Shown here piece after piece: positions 12,701-27,346 of a stretch of 64,000 bases of DNA. The DNA is taken from NCBI GenBank assembly GCA_018857735.1, contig JABMCL010000020.1, forward strand, positions 1,627,501 through 1,691,500, given 5' to 3'. The position numbers and the translations under genes were made by a program. This DNA is from Alviniconcha marisindica (lineage: Eukaryota; Mollusca; Gastropoda; Provannidae). How positions within the stretch are numbered: the first letter of the stretch is position 1; each line of letters begins with the position of its first letter. The notes beneath the pieces are model-generated. The model saw only the letters and a program-made list of their open reading frames with translations, did no database searches and was not told where the DNA came from.

Positions 12701-13900
12701 TGGCCTGGCTCCCCTGTGTTGACCTGCTGATGCTCCCAAAACATTGCCCTGCAGTTTCTTGTGTATTTAGATCTAGTTTTGGGCAATGCTGGTTGTGAGC
12801 AGGGTTTTGAACACAGGCCTGCATTTGTCTATTTTCACCTGTTTTGTTTATGAGGGGGAGAAGGTGGTGCAGTTTGGCCCATCAGAGCTGATTTTCACAC
12901 TGTTGAGGAATGGCATGTGTGGCTTATGGAAGTTTTCTGTTTGGTCTGTGGACTTGTATGCTTGTCAGATAGAAAATCAGATTTTAGAGACTTCATCGCT
13001 AATGTGTGTGACTGATGCAGACAGCAATTTTGACATCTTGCCCGCAGTCACTGCAGTGAATCAGTGCCGACACTATTGAGTCTGCTTCATTGCTTAGATT
13101 CTTAGTGTAATATATTACCTGACAGGACACTGAGCAGTGAAAATGATGCTCTTGAAAAGGGAAGACTTCTCTTTGTTTTGTATACATGTATGACAGTGAG
13201 CTTTATTTTAAGTCATTTCTTTTAAGTACTTTTTTTTTTTTTTTTTTTTAAAGAATAGCACCACATTGTCATTTCATCTGGGAAAAGCTGAAAAATAATC
13301 CCACTTGTAATTGTATAAAAGCTACACTGACTGGAAAAATATAGCCATTGAAATAATCCCACTTGTAATTGTACAAAAGCTACACTGACTTGAAAAATAT
13401 AGCCATTGAAATAATCCCACTTGTAATTGTACAAAAGCTACACTGACTGGAAAAATATAGCCATTGAAATAATCCCACTTGTAATTGTACAAAAGCTACA
13501 CTGATTGGAAAAATATAGCCATTGAAATAATCCCACTTGTAATTGTACAAAAGCTACACTGACTGGAAAAATATAGCCATTGAAATAATCCCACTTGTAA
13601 TTGTACAAAAGCTACACTGATTTGAAAAATATAGCCATTGAAATAATCCCACTTGTAATTGTACAAAAGCTACACTGATTGGAAAATTATGGCCATTGAA
13701 ATTTCAGTTTGTTTTTGACACTGAGCAACCACTAGCCCCTTCCTCTAAACACCCACTCTGAACAGGGTGTTGAAGAAGCTTTTCTTTGTTTTCCACACTG
13801 CTTCCACTTTATTGTGATCAGGTTACAAATAGAAATGTTATCCATGAAACCTCACAAACATGACATGAATATTGTTTTTGCAGCATTGAAATATTTGTTT

Positions 13901-13953
<53 letters not shown>

Positions 13954-16900
13954 CCAGTGATTATGTAAAAGTCATGGCCCTTGACATTTTCATCACATCT
14001 TCTCTGTCACCATTTGAAGCCCATACAGCGGGAGTTTAATGTGAACTTTTCCACTGGTGGAAGATTGATGGAAATGAATGGGGGGGGGGGGGGGGGGACA
14101 ATTGAAAAGTGAGCACCCACTGACAGGAGTCAGGGTCTGAAGTGGCTATATCTGGCTCTGTGTCTGGTTACTGGGGGATGTTAAAGTTAGACTTGTAGGT
14201 GGAATAGGCTAGCCTTTAGAAACAGGCAGGAATGCTGATCTCTTGCTGAGTCTTCGCCAGTTCTTTGAGTGATGCAAAACCAGAATTCTTAGCCAGTGCC
14301 TTGAGTGGTGCAAAAATAAAATTCTTAGCTAGTTAGTTAGATCCTTGAGTGATGGAAAAACAGGATTCTTGGCTAGTTGGATCCTTGAGTGATGCAAAAA
14401 CGGGATTCTTAGCTAGTTAGTTTGAGTGATGCAAAAGCAGAATTTTTAGGTAGTTAGTTAGATCCTTGAGTGGTGCAAAAATGGGATTTTTAGCTAGTTA
14501 GATCCTTGAGTGATGCAAAAGCAGAATTCTTAGCTGGTTCCCTGAGTGATGTGAATTTAGTACAATTCTTAACAAGTTCACTTGAGTCATGATAACAGAA
14601 TTCTTAGTGGGCTCCTTGAGTGGTATATAACTGTACTAATTGACTGGACGTAAAATACCAACTTACTTACTTACTCTGTGAGTAGTATGAAAGCTAAATT
14701 CTTCGCTAGTTCCTTGAGTGGTATGAAAGCAGAATGCTTCATTTGTTCTTTGATTGATGTGAAAGCAGAATAGCTGGTTCCCTGACATTCTTTGAGTGAC
14801 ATGAAAGCAGAATTGTTTAGCTGGCTCCTTGAGTAATACAAAAGCAGAATTCTTAGTTAGTTCCTTGAGTGATATGAAAGCAGAGTTCTTAGTTGGCTTC
14901 TTTGTTCCTTGAGTGATATGAAAGCAGAGTTCTTAGTTGGCTCTTTTGTTCCTTGAGTGATATGAAAGCAGAGTTCTTAGTTGGCTCCTTTGTTCCTTGA
15001 GTGATATGAAAGAAGAATACTTAGCTAGTTCCTTGAGTGATATGAAAGGAGAATTCTTTGCTAGTTTCTTGAGTGATATGAAAGAAGAATTTTTAGCCAG
15101 TTCCTTGAATGATACAAAAGCAGAATTCTTAGTTGGTGCCTTAGTTCCTTGAGTCATATTAAAGCAGAATTCTTTGCTAGCTCCTTGAGTGATACCAAAG
15201 CAGAATGGCTGAATTGTAGCTAGCTCCTTGAGTGACAAGAAAGCTGGATTGTAGCTAGCTCCTTGAGTGACAGGAAAGCGGAATTGTAGCATAGCTCCTT
15301 GAGTGACAGGAAAGCAGAATTGTAGCTAGCTCCTTGAGTGACAAGAAAGCAGAATTGTAGCTAGCTCCTTGAGTGACAGGAAAGCAGAATTGTAGCTAGC
15401 TCCTTGAGTGACAAGAAAGCAGAATTGTAATTTGTAGCTAGCTCCTTGAGTGACAAGAAAGCAGAATTGTAATTTGTAGCTAGCTCCTTGAGTGACAAGA
15501 AAGCAGAATTGTAGCTAGCTCCTTGAGTGACAAGAAAGCAGAATTGTAGCTAGCTCCTTAAGTGAGTAACAAGAAAGCAGAATTGTAGCTAGCTCCTTAA
15601 GTGAGTGACAAGAAAGCAGAATTGTAGCTAGCTCCTTGAGTGACAAGAAAGCAGAATTGTAGCTAGCTCCTTAAGTGAGTGACAAGAAAGCAGAATTGTA
15701 GCTAGCTCCTTGAGTGACAAGAAAGCAGAATTGTAGCTAGCTCCTTGAGTGACAAGAAAGCAGAATTGTAGCTAGCTCCTTAAGTGAGTGACAAGAAAGC
15801 AGAATTGTAGCTAGCTCCTTGAGTGACAAGAAAGCAGAATTGTAGCTAGCTCCTTAAGTGAGTGACAAGAAAGCTGAATTGACTGTTTCACAGGAGACTG
15901 AAAAGCTGGGATCAGAGTCTTGATTTATTTGTTTGTTTTGCTGCCAGTTTTAGTTTGCCTACATGGAAGTATTGAGTGAGTGGATCAGCTTGGTGGCAGT
16001 GACAGTGATTTTCTCTTCCCCAACAACTGTTGTTAGCAGTGAATTTTCCTGTTAATGTCTGTACAATGGGGACATGTTTGTGCTTTAAATGGATGCTCTC
16101 GGTGGCTAAACCTGTGAGTTGAAGTCTTTTGCTTGTGTGTTTTTAGACATGTAGCTATATGACTAACCAACCAAACCTGTGAGTAAGCTGTTGAACTGAA
16201 GTCTTGTACATATTTCAGGAGGTTTAGGTAACTAACTGGAAGAAGAAAAAAAATTGTGACTAAACCATAGAGCATTTATGCTTTCACTGAAAGTTTCAGA
16301 GATTTAGCGGACTGAATGTTAGTTGGTGAAAGTGCAGCACCTATTTGCTTCTCAGTGTTTGATTAGGTGCATTTATTTTCAGAAACACTCGTAGTGATCA
16401 ACACAGTATAAACACCTTAAAGAGAAAAAGCAAAACAAAAAACAAAAACGATTTGACATGGTATTCAAATTGTTCTTCGATGTTGAATTGTGCTCTTTCT
16501 GCTTATTAAAAAGGTTTTGCATGAACAGCTTGGCATATTTTTTTCAAAACTTTTAGATTCAGATTTATGTAGAATCTAATTTTTCTTTTAATAAAATAAT
16601 ATACAAAGACTGCCCCCCCCCCCCCTCCCCATCATATTGTACATATACACATGCACAGACACCCCCATGTATATTGTATATTGCTTTCCTGAACATGCTT
16701 CCTGCAAAGTACTTGGGAAAGATTCTAGTTGTACCACAGATGCTGGAAGATGCTGTGTGACTTGCACATTTTGCTCCTTGTAAAAAGGAAGAGCTTGCAC
16801 AGCATGTATTGTGTGTTTCACTAGGTAACATCATCTGTTATGCATATATATGTCTGTGCCACTCGTGGTTGTCTTCCTGTAAGTGTAGTAGAGTGTGGTT

Positions 16901-19900
16901 GGATGTTGTGTGTTACAGATGGCCAAAGCACAGAGCCTGCCAGTGTCCACCTCCCAGAACTACCAGGACCTGATGATGAAGGAACGGGCCCAGTGGGAGA
17001 TGGAGCAGGAGTATCTTCATGCCCAGCAGCGCCGATCCCGCTCGCGCTCCCAGACTCCAGAGCCGGCCGAGCGCCCCCGCTCCCTTTCCACGGGGGCTCC
17101 CAGGAGCCGTTACTCTCACTCGCCGGACCGCGTTCCCACGCCCGACAGGGCTCCCCCCCACCTGAACCCCATTCCTGAGAACCCCCGCCTGCTGGCCAAC
17201 GGTTTCCGTGATGCCGCCATGAATGGAGGGCATTACGAGACTTTGCCGGGCGTCCACTCTCATCCGCACCACCCCGCCGGTCAGCCTCACCCAGGGCCCC
17301 CGGGGAGGGTTCTTTCGCCCACGCCGATGGGGCAGCCCATCTATGAGAGTGTGTACCAGGCAGGGGGCTACCCTCAGTCCTACGTGTCGCACAGCATGCG
17401 AGCAGCACCCCCGCAGGGTCCCCAGCGGGCCACTGGACCTCCGCCCGATATGAGTGAGTGTCAGCCTCCTTCTGTTGTTGTTATTGATGTTGTTGTTGAT
17501 CGCTTTTATATAGCGCTATTCTGTGCTCTCAAGCAGATTCACTGCGCTCGCATGTGATTCTGCATGAGTGGCTAGTTTTTCATAGCGTGTTTTTTGAATA
17601 TCCAATGAAGTGATGTACTTAGAGCTGTCCAGACTGGAACGTAATGCATAATTCGGGACAAAGCTAGCTTTGGGAGCCTCTGTAGTATGTGCGCTGGTCG
17701 GTGCATTGATTTAATGTTAATGCAATGCTTTTGGAACTGAAATGTCATCACCGATCATGTCATTGTCGCCACCATCATCTTCATGTGAACAGCAGATTTT
17801 CATTCTTCTTCCATCCAGCTGTCAGGATTTAAGTTACCCATCTGACACTTGAATACCTGTGTGTTAGTGATCACTCTGCCTGTTAATGCTGTGGTGGTAA
17901 TGCCCTGCACACCAGTCCTGCCAGGTGACTGACAGCCTTTCAAATGGTTTCAGGGGGAAACGGCCGAGGTGGCCCCTCCAGCAGACACTCTCTCGCTTTC
18001 GCAGCCATGTCGAACCCCATCTACGACAGCTTCCCGCAACGAACACAGTCGTATCGAGTGACACCTGAGAGAGAGGTCTTGCCGGCTAGACCGCAGAGTG
18101 CCACACCTCATGATATGTACGTTGAATATTGATGATACACATGCAGATGAAATGTATACATATAGATACAGATCTGTAATGTCAAAGTAATTGTGGTTTA
18201 GTCAGACTATCACTAGTAAACTGCACTTTGTCTCTTTTCTGCTCTGTCTGAGAAGGCATTATTTGCAAAAGAGAACAAAATACATTGTGCCACAATGTGT
18301 TGCATTTTGTGTTGTGTGCTTTTCTCTCTTTATGTTGCATATTTAGAGTGAATTATCATAGGAATTATATTTCATATACTGTGTTGTGTTGTAGTTATGC
18401 TGTAGTGTATGTTATACATAATGTAATAAAACAACTTTGAAAAAAGAAAAAAGAAAAAAATGAAAAAACAACAACCAGATATGAGTTTGTCCAGGTAGCT
18501 AAGTGTACAACATTTATAAGCTCAAATGTGAGGCTGATTCAGTCGTACTCTGTCCAAAGTGTACTTAAACTCCACTCTGGTCTGTTGGTTGTTACTCATT
18601 CGTCAGCCTTCTTTATTAACCAGACAAAAGGCCCACCACTGTGAAGGTGAAACAAGTGCTGCTGAACTGAAGTGTTGACAGTTTTTTGTTTAAAAAAAAG
18701 AGAAGGTTCTGTGGTAATATGCAGGGGTTGCACGCATGTATTATCACTATGTTATAGATGCCTTCATTTTTTTATAGTTTTTATATACATATACATTTTT
18801 ATTACTGATAACATTTCCGTCTCAGTGTACATTATGTGTGTCATACTATGCTGGTTCAGCATTTCGAGCTGCACAGTAGGCGCTTTACAAATTTCCATTA
18901 TTATTATTATTTGAGCACAGTGACCCATTTGCCTTTCCATTGCACTTTCTACATTCACTGACACTGCTGTTTGTGGGACCTGCAGGAATCGCATGGAGAG
19001 GATGGAGGCGCAGATAGCCTCTCTGGCGGCATGGGTGCACCAGGTGCAGGCTTCGCCATCGGAGCCCGGGCAGCGCCGGCCGGGCAGCAGTCGAAGTATG
19101 AGTAGTGGCCACTCGGAGGGCACGGACACATACCCTGGATCCAGCGCTAGTAGTATGCTTCTGCTTCCTGCAGTTCTTTCTTCCTTGGGTTGGGGCATTA
19201 AGTGGCTTGGTGTTTGTGTGTGGGGGTGGGGGTGGGGGCATCATAAGATTGACAAGCATAACAAAAACTGATGGGTTAACAATAACATAGAATGCAGTTG
19301 TCAGGTTTTAAAAGTGATGCTGATGGTAATCAAGTGATACAGGCTTGTGCCTTGCAGCAGCAGATTTAGAGTGAAGAGGAACCTGTGTTAGATTTTGTGT
19401 GAGGAGGAACCCATGCTATCTGTCTTGTAGTTGTAATGGGGAACGTTGACGGCTAAACAAGAACTGCAAGGAGGACTGTGACTGGCACAGGCAAAGAGAA
19501 GGCGAGGGGAATATGGCTAGCGCCGATACTGACACCGCATTACGATGAGGTGCACTGCAAAATGCAATTTTTCCCATAGTGATGGTGGTCTGCCCCTCTT
19601 GGTGTTAAATTATAAATGGGTTGTACATATATGGGTAGGTTCTCTGGGGTTATCTGCATGACAAAGAAAAAAAGAAAGAAAAAGACTTAGAAGGTAAAGT
19701 CTGTTAAATGTATGATGCTGTACTTCAGTTGACCTTTTGCTGTTCTTTGCAAGTAAAGGTCACGAAACTGGTGATGTGAGACAACAGTTGTTGTAAGATG
19801 TTAAGAATATTTTAGGCACTTGTTTACACTGGGCATACATTTTGATATGATGATAATGGCCTGGGTGCATGCAGGCTTACCATTTATGTTGGCTGTGTTT

Positions 19901-20120
19901 ATAGGAATCGATTTGAAAGCGTAGAGGGCTAAGTTTGATGGGTGAATGTATAGAACCGCTTGGGACGGGGTGCAGAGCATGCAAGCAAGCAGCTTTGAGA
20001 CACTGCCTTATGTGTGTGTCAAGCTAAGGATGTTTGCCAGGCTTCGGGGAAAACTATATTACAGCAGTATTATATGTATGTATGTATACAATGTATATAT
20101 ATATGTATGTATACAATGTA

Positions 20121-20190
<70 letters not shown>

Positions 20191-22524
20191 AATATTCGAC
20201 TGGGATCATACAGATGTTTTGCCAAATGATTTAACTGGCTGTCTAGTCAAGTAAACCTACTTACAAACACTATGCAGGAACCATTGGGAGGTTGGAGTCA
20301 AGTGTTTGTAGCTATTTTCATTTTCCATGTTTTTGGAAGGTGGTCATTTTCTTAAAGTCACATTGTTTGACTAGACTTTTGGTTTTCTGTTTAACATTCC
20401 GTTCAGGTTTTGTTTTTTAACTTACACAGTAACAGAATCTTGCCTGTCACCTGTCTTTATTTCTGTTCTGTGTTTTAACTTACACAGTAACAGAATCTTG
20501 CCTGTCACCTGTCTTTATTTCTGTTCTGTGTCTCCTTCCTGGTTTATTTCCAGAAGCATGTACAGGTTTGTGTTTGCATGTTTCGAGATACCTTTCATGT
20601 GATGATAGAAATGATACGTAGGAACGGAAAATTCATGCTAGGGTTTCCCCACAACCAAAGTCTAAGAAAAATATGTTCTCACTTGAAGAACAGTAAGGTG
20701 TGGACACTTAGAGCATAATTATAAAAATCATTCTTCCTCCTCCTTTCTCTTTTCTTCTTCTTCTGTTATTGCACGTGCAAAGTTCACAGCCGTTTGAATG
20801 TGTTTTGAAACACAATTCTCTTTTTGAACCTCCCAGTTGCTGTCTTTCTCTGAAGCAAAACCTGCATTATGAAATCTGCTTCTAGGAATGGTTGAGACTT
20901 TGGCTATGCCACTAATTCTACCTACCACTAATTCTACTTTTCAGAGCAGAATGGAGACTGCAGCTATTCAACATCTGCTGGTACTAATGAACTAGATAAC
21001 TTTTTGGCTTGGAGAGTTATAATTTTAGCTTCACTGTTGTAGCGCCATTCCGTTTTGCTGTTGTCACTTCACAGCTTGGCATTTTAAAGCTTTGCAGTCG
21101 TTGCGTCTGTGTAACCTTGCATTTCTGTTCTGTGGTTTTCTCACATGTTATATTTAGAAACTGAAATAGTATCAGATGTAGAGCGTAGTTTTCTTTCCCC
21201 CATTATTATGCATGCTGGTTTTTGGTTAATCTGGAATTCAAATTTTAGAGAGCATAGTGGATCTCTGACTGGCATGTTTAATAAGCGTCGAGGGCCTTGT
21301 GTTAAAATGATGTTTTGTAAAATGTTATTTAGAGGTTTGGGACCTCATACTGACTTTAAATCTTCTCCCAAGCCCCAAAAGCCAATGCATAACTTGGTTT
21401 CTTTGAACACTGACAACGAAGGCAGTGCTTCCGTAGGATATGACGCCAGTGTATCACATACTAACTTCCTGAACAAAGTAGGGTACATATACCAACAAAG
21501 CAGGGTACATATATATCACAGATTAACTGCCCCAACAAAGCAGGGTATATATATATATACACACACACACACATAGTTGCATCTGAGTGAACTGGGGCAA
21601 TTGAGACTGAAGAGGATTTTTGCTCAGTACCCCGCCAGAAAAACATGCACATATATACACACTGGGAACAGTGGGTTACACTGCTGGTGCTGATCGGCTG
21701 TGTGTGGGAACAGTGGGTTACACCGCTGGTGTTGACTGTGTGTGGGAACAGTGGGTTACACCGCTTGTGGTGATTGACTGTGTGGGAACAGTGGGTTACA
21801 CTGCTGGTGCTGATTGGCTGTGTGTGGGAACAGTGGGTTACACCGCTGGTGCTGATCAGCTGTGTGTGGGAATAGTGGGTTACAGCGCTGGTGCTGATCG
21901 GCTGTGTGTGGGAACAGTGGGTTACAGCGCTGGTGCTGATCGGCTGTGTGTGGGAACAGTGGGTTACACCGCTGGTGTTGACTGTGTGTGGGAACAGTGG
22001 GTTACACCGCTGGTGCTGATCGGCTGTGTGTGGGAACAGTGGGTTACACCGCTGGTGCTGATCAGCTGTGTGTGGGAACAGTGGGTTACAGCGCTGGTGC
22101 TGATCGGCTGTGTGTGGGAACAGTGGGTTACAGCGCTGGTGCTGATCGGCTGTGGCTTGTAAGTGTGTTGGAGGAGCTAGGAAGGATGAGGTTTTGTAAA
22201 TTGAAGGTAAGGTTTAAAAGCACTTTTTTTTTTAATGTAAAAGAGGGATGAGGCTTTCATTCATTTATTTATTTTGTCAGGGCTTCCACTTTGCTTGAGG
22301 AGTAGTTCCACTGACCTTGCTGTTTGGCTGATGTAGTATGTTGTCACCTTTGTACCTTCTGAGCTCAAACACTCACTGTTGCTGTTATTGATCAGCAAAA
22401 TCATGTACTGATACTGATTACCAGTATTATTTTAACATTTTGTTCTGAGTATGAGAAAGCTGTGATTTATATATAAACAAACATATTTTTTTTGTTAAAG
22501 TGGGAGAAAAATAACAAAAAACTA

Positions 22525-22556
<32 letters not shown>

Positions 22557-23492
22557 CTGCATGACAGACAACCTATCTTGCAAGACTACCTTTTATTATT
22601 TTTCATTTTTTTTTATAACCCTTTTCTTGGTGATCTCGGTGAATTTTCATATGACTCTTGACCACTTCTGTCATCAGGATTGTCTTGTGCAGCAAGTGCC
22701 ATTATATTTCAGAGTTCTTGATTTAAGTTTGGGGCATCATAGATTCTGTTTCTTTATGTAGACAGTGGCTTTTTTTTTTACTGGCTTTTTTCCCCCTCTT
22801 CTTCTTCAATGTATAAATTTAAGCTATAAAAAACAACAACAAATCTAACAAGTGAATAGTGCCATATTATTAATCTTCCTATTATTTTTAATGGCTGTGC
22901 TTCAGAGTTGCAAGCCTTCAGTAAATTTGGCTGAAAACTGGTGCTAGGTTAGGCTGAGGGGGACAATGATTTAACCGCTGTAGATTGCTTTTAAGAACTC
23001 TGGCAACTCTAAACCGTTAACATGAGATGCGTCTTAATTTGCTGTGAGTTTGGTGTTGTTTTATTTTTGTTTGGATTTCACCACTGTTAACAGCCTACAC
23101 GTTTGCATGATTTTTAACCTTGCTGCCAGTTTTACTATACTTGAAATGCGCTTCTTTTGTAAAAAAACAAACAAACAAACAATTGTCAGTTTGTTTTGTA
23201 TATTTGGCACTCAGCATTTGAAAAGCCAGTAAAATGACCCATGATTTTGAAATATAAGTTAACTTGATTTTGTGGAGTGTATTCAACAGCAGCCCAGACT
23301 ATTCATTCCTTGTGACTTGTCAACTACATGTACTGTAACTGTAAGTGTAATGTGCTTGATAGTGAAAAGGTCCAACCTTGTAGATGACATTTCTGGATTA
23401 CCAAAGCATAAACACAGTAACACATATTACAGTTACTGTTAGTGTTACTGTAAGCTGAATAGGCGAATGCAGTTAAAAGAGACGCAAGCACT

Positions 23493-23526
<34 letters not shown>

Positions 23527-26500
23527 GTTACAGTTAAAATCAAGAGCCTGTTTTTGTTGTTCAGATGCAAACTGAGCATTTTACGAAGACTTTGCGTCCA
23601 TCCTTGTTGATCCAACTGTGGTAGTCCATAGCTTATAACTGTGCTCATGCAGTCACGCTAATCAGCTTGGTGAACATGCAGGCTGTTAGTGGAATTTGAT
23701 GTTTCTAATTCATCTGACTGATTTGTGCTTTATGTTTTTCTCTCCCCCACTCCTGTGGTGCAACACCACCACTGCCACAGCATGGTAGTTTGCTTCACTT
23801 TCCGTCCCCCCCCCCCCCCCCCCCCAAGTGCATTTCAGTTTCTTGTATTTGTCTTAGTAGTTACTGATAGTTTCTTTTTCTGTTTACATGGAATCGTCCT
23901 GATTTATTCTTCCTAGTTCTAGAGTTTTTGCAATATGTAGAAAACAGTTTGTTACTTCTTTGTTGTGTGTAGGAGCAGATAAAAACGGAACTATTTATTT
24001 CTTGTGCAGTTTATATGTTAGTCTCCCCTCTCCTTCCCCCTGTTGTTTTTTGGGTTGCCACCTGGTGATTACTGTAAAGGTTTGTTTTTGATTTTTTATC
24101 AAGTTCATTATGGAAAGAAAAAAAGGGGGAGGAGGGGGTCACTTTTGAACCATGTGTGTCATGAGGTCTTTCTGTAAAACCGGCATGTATACCAGTGTAG
24201 CTTTAATGTATCGAGAGAACTTGGTATTCCCAGTGCTCTTCCTAGTTACAGTGTTGAAGTACACATAACCCCTGACCTGAAGCAAATGGCCTGCTTCCCG
24301 CTCCCTTTCTAGCTACATGCCCGTTGAAGTTTGTGCCTGGCTGTCCTTTGACCAGGTCTTTCGGACATCCCTGCAGCCTACTCGCTGCGGCAGCCGGTGG
24401 TGACGTCAGACATGAGAGAGAAGATCAACGACATGCAGTGCCGCATGCGGGAGCTGCGGGTGGAGCTGCAGGGTCTGCGGCGCATGGAGCAGCTCAACCA
24501 GGAGGCCATGCGTGACGCCTTCACAGACACCCTGGCCAGACTCAAGGTACATCTGGCGCTGTCGCAGTGGTGGAGGTGGCAGCACCTGGCGCTGTTGCAG
24601 TGGTGGAGGTGGCAGCACCTGGCGCTGTCGCAGTGGTGGAGGTGGCAGCGTGCAGCACCGGAACCTCCTGACTTGGTTTTCCCCTCTGCTGCAGGTTGTT
24701 CTGACCTGCCCTCAGCCTTCACAGACCAGCTGTGTTGAGCAAAGTCACAGACAGACTTGGGTATTTCAAAATAAGGCTGATATGTTTCTGTGTGAAAACA
24801 CAATTCAGTTACGAAATACCCAGCATTCAGAATGCTGTTAATGGAGATGGATGCATTGCTCTGTGTTGAACTTAGGCATTTAAACTTTCATGCCAGTTGC
24901 GCTTTGATCTTTAAAAGACTGGAATATGCTCTTGTATTATTAGTGTAGCAGTGGAATGTGCTTGCTTTTCAGTAGCGTGTCTCTGCTCCAGATTCCACAA
25001 TGCAGGAGAAAAAGTGTTGGCCTAATGTTTAATCTGTGGACATTGGATCAAAATCAAGCACTCACCTGCAAACTCGCCGCTTCGTTTGATTTGTTCAAGA
25101 GAGAGTTGCCCCCAGATAGAGGTGCCAGCGTGGACTGACATTCCAGAAGGCTCAGCAGAGGCCTAGGTCGGAAGAATGATTCTATGTTAGCGATTATGGC
25201 TAGCAGCAGTGTGGTTGTGATTAGGGCAGTTGGTCACTGCAGAAGGCAAAAAGCCTGCTTGTCCAGAAATCACAACATTTTGAAGAGAAAGGTGATCTGA
25301 AGCGGATTCAAACCTGATCTAGTTGCTTACTGGCCTAGCATCTTGCCAGTAGACTGAACTGGTCAACACACAATGGCTAAAGTGTGCCTGACATCACATT
25401 TTTCTCCTCTGCGTGCAGAAGGTGATGAGTGCTGTGCCAGGGGCAGAGAACCAAGTGGTGCGTTACCAGCGCATGGAGGTGAACACCATTGCCGAGGCCT
25501 ACATGCAGGACAAGGCTAAAGTGGAAAAGGAACTCAGGTCTGTGACAGAAATGCTCCACCATGTTGCTGAGCTCCATCCAACTGCCTGACCCACAGATTT
25601 GTCTTTTTAATTAGGAAATGAACCTTTGCTGTCCTGGGATGAGCTCCTGTAGGGACATGATGAAGGTTCCTTTCGAGGAGAAGTAAAAACCATTAGTTGT
25701 TGTGGCAGTCCTGAGGTGACCCAGTGTGGTTGACAGGACATTAAAAAAATCAAATTACTGAGCAACTGTTGTAGCCCAGTGTGTGCTGTACAGTGCTATT
25801 CTTGACAACAGTTTCTGCTGGACATGCAGTCTTCGCAGTTAAATATTAAGTGTGGCTGTGGTTGTACCAGTGTGCTGGACAATGCTAGATGTGACGGCAG
25901 TTTCTGCTTGATATGCAGTCTGTTCAGCTCAGTATTAGGTGTGACTGTGGTTGTACCAGTGTGCTGTGTAACACTAGATATGACGGCAGTTTTTCACTAA
26001 CATGCTGTCTGTGTAGATCAGTATTAAGCATGGCTGTGGTTGTACCTCGTTCTGTGTGTCAGCAGTATGCACAGTGGTTTCAGTATTATGCACGACAGTG
26101 GCTGTAGCCTAGTGTGTGGATCAGAACTGTGCAGCAGCCATTGTAGCAGAGTGTGTGATTCAGCCCTGTGTGTGACAGTGACCTGGAGTCCAGCGTCGAA
26201 GAGCTGAAGGAAGATGTCATTGCCAGAAAATGTCGCGTCAACGTCACTGACATCGAGGGGCTGGCACTGCTGCTCAGCAACATCACCAAGTCACTGGCTG
26301 ACCTCAAAGGTGGGCAGAGAGAGAAGGAGAGAGGGTTGGGGGGAGTGGGGAGAGAGAGAAGGAGAAAGAAAGAGGGCAGGGGGGAGGGAGAGAGAGAAGG
26401 AGAAAGGGGGGAGGGGGAGAGACACAGAGAGAGGGAGAGAAGTAGAAAGAGAGGTAGGGGGAGAGAGAGACAGAGAGAGAGAGAGAAGGGGGGAGGTGAG

Positions 26501-26941
26501 AGAAGGAGAAAGGGGGAGGGGGGGTGTCTCAAGGTCAGTTAAGGGAATTAAATAAAAAGGCAACATTTACAATAAAAACAGTTCTTCTAAGGCCAATGGT
26601 TCATTGATTTTATGCAGGAGGAGCAGCTTTAACTTTGATTGCGTGCTGTGTCTGTCACTGGAATGACTGTTTTTGAATGGCCAGCTGTTTCTGTTTCAGC
26701 GAGTGTCCATCTCCCTCTTGGTCATGGCAGGTAACTAACTACATGACTTGAAAAGCACATAACATCGCATTGTCTATTATGATTCCACAGGTACGTGTTT
26801 GAATGATCTTTCTTTTTCCAGCCCGGTTTCCACAAGTCCATGAAAGTCTGAAGAAGGTGATGGCTGGAGAGATGGAAATAGTGGTCAAAGAAGAAAAGTA
26901 AGTGTGCGTGTGTGTGTGTGTGTGCTTACATGCATGCATGA

Positions 26942-26978
<37 letters not shown>

Positions 26979-26994
26979 TACATGCATGCATGAA

Positions 26995-27051
<57 letters not shown>

Positions 27052-27282
27052 CTACATGCATGCACGAATCTGTGTGTGTGTGTGTGTGCATGTATTTGTG
27101 AGTATGTACATGTGTATCTGTCTGGTGCATTTTTTGGTGAAACTGTTGTAACTTGCGTAAAATGTACATGTCCATCCAAACAAAAGTATTTGGGTCATTG
27201 ATGCAAACTCATGCAAGCAAAGTTAAACAGTACAATAATAAATACAGGTATTTATTTAATGCCAGTGTATTTTATTTACATG

Positions 27283-27346
<64 letters not shown>

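Larger units (their letters stand above)
9369..16918 (+). other. Intron 4 of the SRCIN1-like gene (7.5 kb)
   Basis: Dominated by tandem arrays at 9949-10970, 11397-11530, 13294-13700 and 14240-15885. Also has a direct repeat at 9478-9560, a poly-C run at 9725-9754 and a GT run at 13897-13953. No coding exon recognised. Confidence 0.7.
19153..24355 (+). other. Intron 7 of the SRCIN1-like gene (5.2 kb)
   Basis: No exon recognised. Contains GT arrays near 20125-20187, a 58-bp direct duplication at 20411-20530, a 42-bp satellite at 21666-22155, poly-G at 22525-22556, CA at 23494-23524 and poly-C at 23808-23826. Confidence 0.7.
24547..25418 (+). other. Intron 8 of the SRCIN1-like gene
   Basis: Contains the 33-bp repeat and a tRNA-derived SINE-like segment. 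Otherwise nothing recognised. Confidence 0.65.

Noticed and set aside
21620..22162. 180-codon open frame of GTVGYTAGADRLCV repeats
   Set aside because: It is only the 42-bp satellite read in frame. There are no splice sites or start context, and the other frames are open too.
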